A DNA stretch of 64,000 nt from CAWDYA01 sp963806495. Lineage in GTDB: Bacteria > Acidobacteriota > Polarisedimenticolia > JACPZX01 > DASXTC01. Made by a program: the position numbers and the translations under genes. Below are positions 61,662-64,000 of the stretch, piece after piece (the stretch's first letter is position 1; every line of letters begins with the position of its first letter). The notes below the pieces were generated by a model. It worked only from the letters and a program-made list of their open reading frames with translations. It was not told the DNA's origin and ran no database searches. The stretch lies in the NCBI GenBank assembly GCA_963806495.1, contig CAWDYA010000004.1:124001-188000 (forward strand). The letters are read 5' to 3'.

Positions 61662-63059
61662 ATGTCGCAGTACGCACTCCTCGCGGGGTTCGAGCCGGAA
61701 CGTGTGCCGGACTATGCCGGGGTCGTGTCCGGCCAGGGGCTCGAGTCCGTGGTGGCTCATGACGGGGCCGAGGTGCGCTCGTTGCTGAAGCAACGCGGCG
61801 CCCCCGCCCTGATGATCACCGAGCTGTCGCTCACCCATGCCGACGGATTCACGCTGCTCGGAGAGCTGCGCGCCGTCGCGCCAGCCGGCCGGGCGCCAGC
61901 CATCGTGGTGTCGGGCTTCCCCGAGTTCCGCGAGACGGCCCTCTCGCTGAAGGACCAGCTCGGCATCGCCGCGGTGCTGCCGGCCGATGCCGCCGTCGAG
62001 ACGGTCGGCTCCGCGGTGGAGCAGGCCCTCGCCGGCAAGCAGGTGCCCATGCCGGAGCGCGATGAGCGGCTCGAAGCGATGCTTCGCGACGAGAGGGCCC
62101 GGCTGGGTGTGATCGAGGCGATGAGAATCGTCGACGACGTGCCTCCCGACCGGGACCTGCAGAGCCTGGTGAAGGAGACGGCAGAGGCGTTCCACGTCCC
62201 GATCGCCCTCGTCTCGATCATCCTGAAGGACCGCCAGTGGTTCAAGGCGTACTATGGGCTTCCGGAGGAGGTCGCGGCGGCGCGGGAAACGCCACGCGAG
62301 CTCAGCTTCTGCCGCCACATCGTGGAGGGGGATCATCCGGGGCCGCTCGTGGTCCCCGATGCCACGAAGCACCCGGTCTTCGCGAGCAACCCGATGGTCA
62401 AGCAAGGGATGGTCGGCAGCTACGCGGGCGCCCCGCTGGTCACCCCGGAAGGGCATGTTCTCGGCACCCTCTGCATCATCGACAGCAAGCCCCTGGGGAT
62501 CGACAAGGAGGACCTGGATCACCTGTGCGTCCTCGCGCGCCGCGTGGCGGGCGAGCTGGAGATGCGAGCTATGGCGGCGCATCAGGCCGCTGAGATCCAG
62601 ACGCTGAAACGCCGGCTGGAGGAGAACAAGGGAGGGCAGACCGGGCTGTCGGCCTGGCTCTCCCTGCTCGATGGCATCAGCTCCAGCTTCGACAGCGGGC
62701 TCGTGGTCGTCGACGGCCAACGCAAGCTCGTCTTCGCGAGCCGCACCCTGGGCGACTTGTTCGACCTGCCGCAGGACCGGCTCGTCGGACTCTCGCGCGA
62801 CGAGTTCGTCCTGAGGATCGCAAAGCTCTCCGACCGGCCGGCCGACTGCGTCCGGGCGCTGCAGGCCCCGGAGATCGGCCCCTTCGCCGTGCGTGGTGAG
62901 TTCGTCATCCATCGGCCCGACCGCCGCGTCATCCGCTGGACCGCGCGTCCGGTGTCGCTTCCCGGCGGGACGGGCCAGATCGAGATGTTCACCGATCTGA
63001 GCGGCGAAATGGAACGGGCGATCCGTACGGCCCGCACCGCGACCACGAGGCCGGGCTGA
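61662..63059 (+). CDS. GAF/PAS sensor protein with degenerate receiver domain
   Basis: 465 aa from ATG 61662 (GGGAG upstream; ATG 61641 is an alternative). Residues about 1-125 resemble a receiver (ALMITELSLTHADGFTLLGE, VSGFPEFRETALSLKDQLGI) but the phospho-Asp is Glu (TEL) and the acidic pair and Lys are lost, so it is a pseudo-receiver. The GAF domain contains TAEAFHVPIALVSIILKDRQ, RELSFCRHIVEGDHPGPLVV and GTLCIIDSKPLGIDKEDLDH; the PAS-like domain reads DSGLVVVDGQRKLVFASRTL. No kinase or output domain. Two bases before the Ser/Thr kinase gene, so it likely informs that kinase. Confidence 0.83.
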   Translation: MSQYALLAGFEPERVPDYAGVVSGQGLESVVAHDGAEVRSLLKQRGAPALMITELSLTHADGFTLLGELRAVAPAGRAPAIVVSGFPEFRETALSLKDQLGIAAVLPADAAVETVGSAVEQALAGKQVPMPERDERLEAMLRDERARLGVIEAMRIVDDVPPDRDLQSLVKETAEAFHVPIALVSIILKDRQWFKAYYGLPEEVAAARETPRELSFCRHIVEGDHPGPLVVPDATKHPVFASNPMVKQGMVGSYAGAPLVTPEGHVLGTLCIIDSKPLGIDKEDLDHLCVLARRVAGELEMRAMAAHQAAEIQTLKRRLEENKGGQTGLSAWLSLLDGISSSFDSGLVVVDGQRKLVFASRTLGDLFDLPQDRLVGLSRDEFVLRIAKLSDRPADCVRALQAPEIGPFAVRGEFVIHRPDRRVIRWTARPVSLPGGTGQIEMFTDLSGEMERAIRTARTATTRPG

Positions 63060-63061
63060 GG

Positions 63062-64000
63062 ATGCCGCTTTCCGCCGGAGACCGTCTCGGCCCGTACGAG
63101 ATTCTCGCCGCCATCGGTGCCGGCGGGATGGGCGAGGTGTACCGGGCGCGCGACACGCGGCTCGACCGCACCGTCGCCGTCAAGGTCCTTCCGTCTCACC
63201 TGTCGCATGACCCGACGCTGCGTCAGCGGTTCGAGCGCGAGGCCCGCGCGGCCTCCAGCCTCAACCACCCCCACATCTGCACGTTGCACGACATCGGCCG
63301 CGAGGGAGAGACCGACTACCTCGTCATGGAGCTCCTCGAAGGCGAGACACTCGCCGCCCGCCTCGAGGCGGGGCCGCTGCCGGTCGACGAGACGCTGCGC
63401 TACGCCATCCAGATCGCGGACGCGCTCGACAAGGCGCACCGGCAGGGGCTGGTACACCGGGATCTCAAGCCGGGCAACATCATGCTCACGAAGACGGGCG
63501 CCAAGCTGCTCGACTTCGGCCTCGCCAAGAGCACGATGGCTCCGGCCGCCGGACCCTCGGGCATCACGGCGACGCCCACGATGACCAGCCCGCTGACGGC
63601 GGAGGGGTCACTCGTCGGTACCTTCCAGTACATGGCCCCCGAGCAGCTCGAAGGGTGTGAGGCGGACGCACGCAGCGACATCTTCGCCTTCGGCGCCGTG
63701 CTCTACGAGATGCTGACCGGAAAGAGGACCTTCAGCGGCCGCACGCAGGCCAGCCTGATCGCGTCGATCCTCAAGGAGGAGCCGCGGCCGCTGGCCGAGC
63801 TGGCGCCGATGACGCCGCCGGCGCTGGAGCGTCTGGTGCGCGGCTGCCTGGCCAAGGACCCGGACGAGCGGCGCCAGACCGCGCACGACCTGCTGCTGGA
63901 GCTCCGCTGGGTGGTGGAGGGGGGATCGCAGGCCGGCGTGCCCGCGCCCGTGGCACGGCACCGCCGCTCACGGGAGCGGATCGCATGGGCGATCGCGGTG
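63062..64000 (+). CDS. Ser/Thr protein kinase (Hanks type), 3' end beyond the window
   Basis: ATG 63062, 2 bp after the GAF/PAS gene. Kinase motifs: IGAGGMGEVYRARD, VAVKVLPSHL, VHRDLKPGNIM, KLLDFGLAKST, FQYMAPEQLEGCE, ending YEMLTGKRTFSGRTQASLIA and LAKDPDERRQTAHDLLLELR. The last codons (RERIAWAIAV) look like the start of a membrane helix; in related proteins a TolB/WD40 propeller follows, as in the kinase at 44323. About 313 codons are visible. Frame remains open at the edge. Confidence 0.94.
   Translation, partial: MPLSAGDRLGPYEILAAIGAGGMGEVYRARDTRLDRTVAVKVLPSHLSHDPTLRQRFEREARAASSLNHPHICTLHDIGREGETDYLVMELLEGETLAARLEAGPLPVDETLRYAIQIADALDKAHRQGLVHRDLKPGNIMLTKTGAKLLDFGLAKSTMAPAAGPSGITATPTMTSPLTAEGSLVGTFQYMAPEQLEGCEADARSDIFAFGAVLYEMLTGKRTFSGRTQASLIASILKEEPRPLAELAPMTPPALERLVRGCLAKDPDERRQTAHDLLLELRWVVEGGSQAGVPAPVARHRRSRERIAWAIAV

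Overview
This 64-kb window is GC-rich, tightly packed bacterial DNA, probably from an uncultivated Acidobacteriota lineage or a close relative. The clues are a VWFA-related protein of the type expanded in Acidobacteriota, two Ser/Thr kinases (one with a C-terminal TolB/WD40-like propeller), a PadR-HAAS-DUF4097 module, ECF sigma/anti-sigma pairs, two VPS10/subtilisin-type large secreted proteins and many secreted proteases. I see no rRNA, tRNA, CRISPR array, transposase or prophage, and no gene-free stretch longer than about 240 bp. The phylum call is inference from gene content.

Layout. 1-2.5 kb: end of a type III polyketide synthase gene, a flavin oxidoreductase and a YceI protein, translationally coupled. 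2.5-4.7 kb: an AraC/cupin regulator followed by an aldo/keto reductase and a Zn-alcohol dehydrogenase, both reduced to fragments around a 28-bp inverted repeat. 4.9-9.2 kb: TIGR03118 protein, BBE-type flavin oxidase, di-haem oxidoreductase. 9.3-13.9 kb: two tandem Ste24/M48 membrane proteases and a VWFA-related secreted protein. 14-15.7 kb: secreted DUF1579-like protein, ECF sigma factor and a membrane protein with a YCII domain. 15.9-20.8 kb: VIT-VWA surface protein, exosortase K, CreB-like response regulator and CreC-like kinase, preceded by 11-bp-spaced CTCAC repeats resembling a cre-tag. 20.8-25.2 kb: a methyltransferase-HNH fusion, SnoaL-like protein, thioredoxin-like protein, a LolA-like remnant and an unrecognised secreted protein. 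25.4-28.3 kb: arsenic operon (arsR, acr3, small redox protein, ArsP-type permease). 28.4-31.3 kb: ECF sigma, membrane-anchored partner and a CsgG-like/SH3 protein. 31.4-39.4 kb: convergent VPS10-type and subtilase genes. 39.6-47 kb: MscS channel, CDF-type transporter, nuclease-DUF2075 ATPase fusion, aminotransferase and a Ser/Thr kinase. 47-55.1 kb: M16 protease, membrane protein, serine hydrolase, family 2 glycosyltransferase, S1 protease. 55.2-64 kb: PadR-HAAS-DUF4097-S41 run, SIMPL protein, cytidylate-kinase-like protein, NTF2-like protein, S1 protease, GAF/PAS sensor and a second Ser/Thr kinase that runs off the edge.

The most interesting unit is the exosortase K cluster: a probable exosortase substrate, its own enzyme and a dedicated two-component system with a candidate binding site, analogous to the known proteobacterial dedicated sortase system but built on an exosortase. 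A second theme is data quality: at least ten genes are interrupted by single-base indels after which the protein continues in another frame, and three carry internal deletions. Many of these are probably assembly or sequencing errors; genes are annotated across them and each is flagged.
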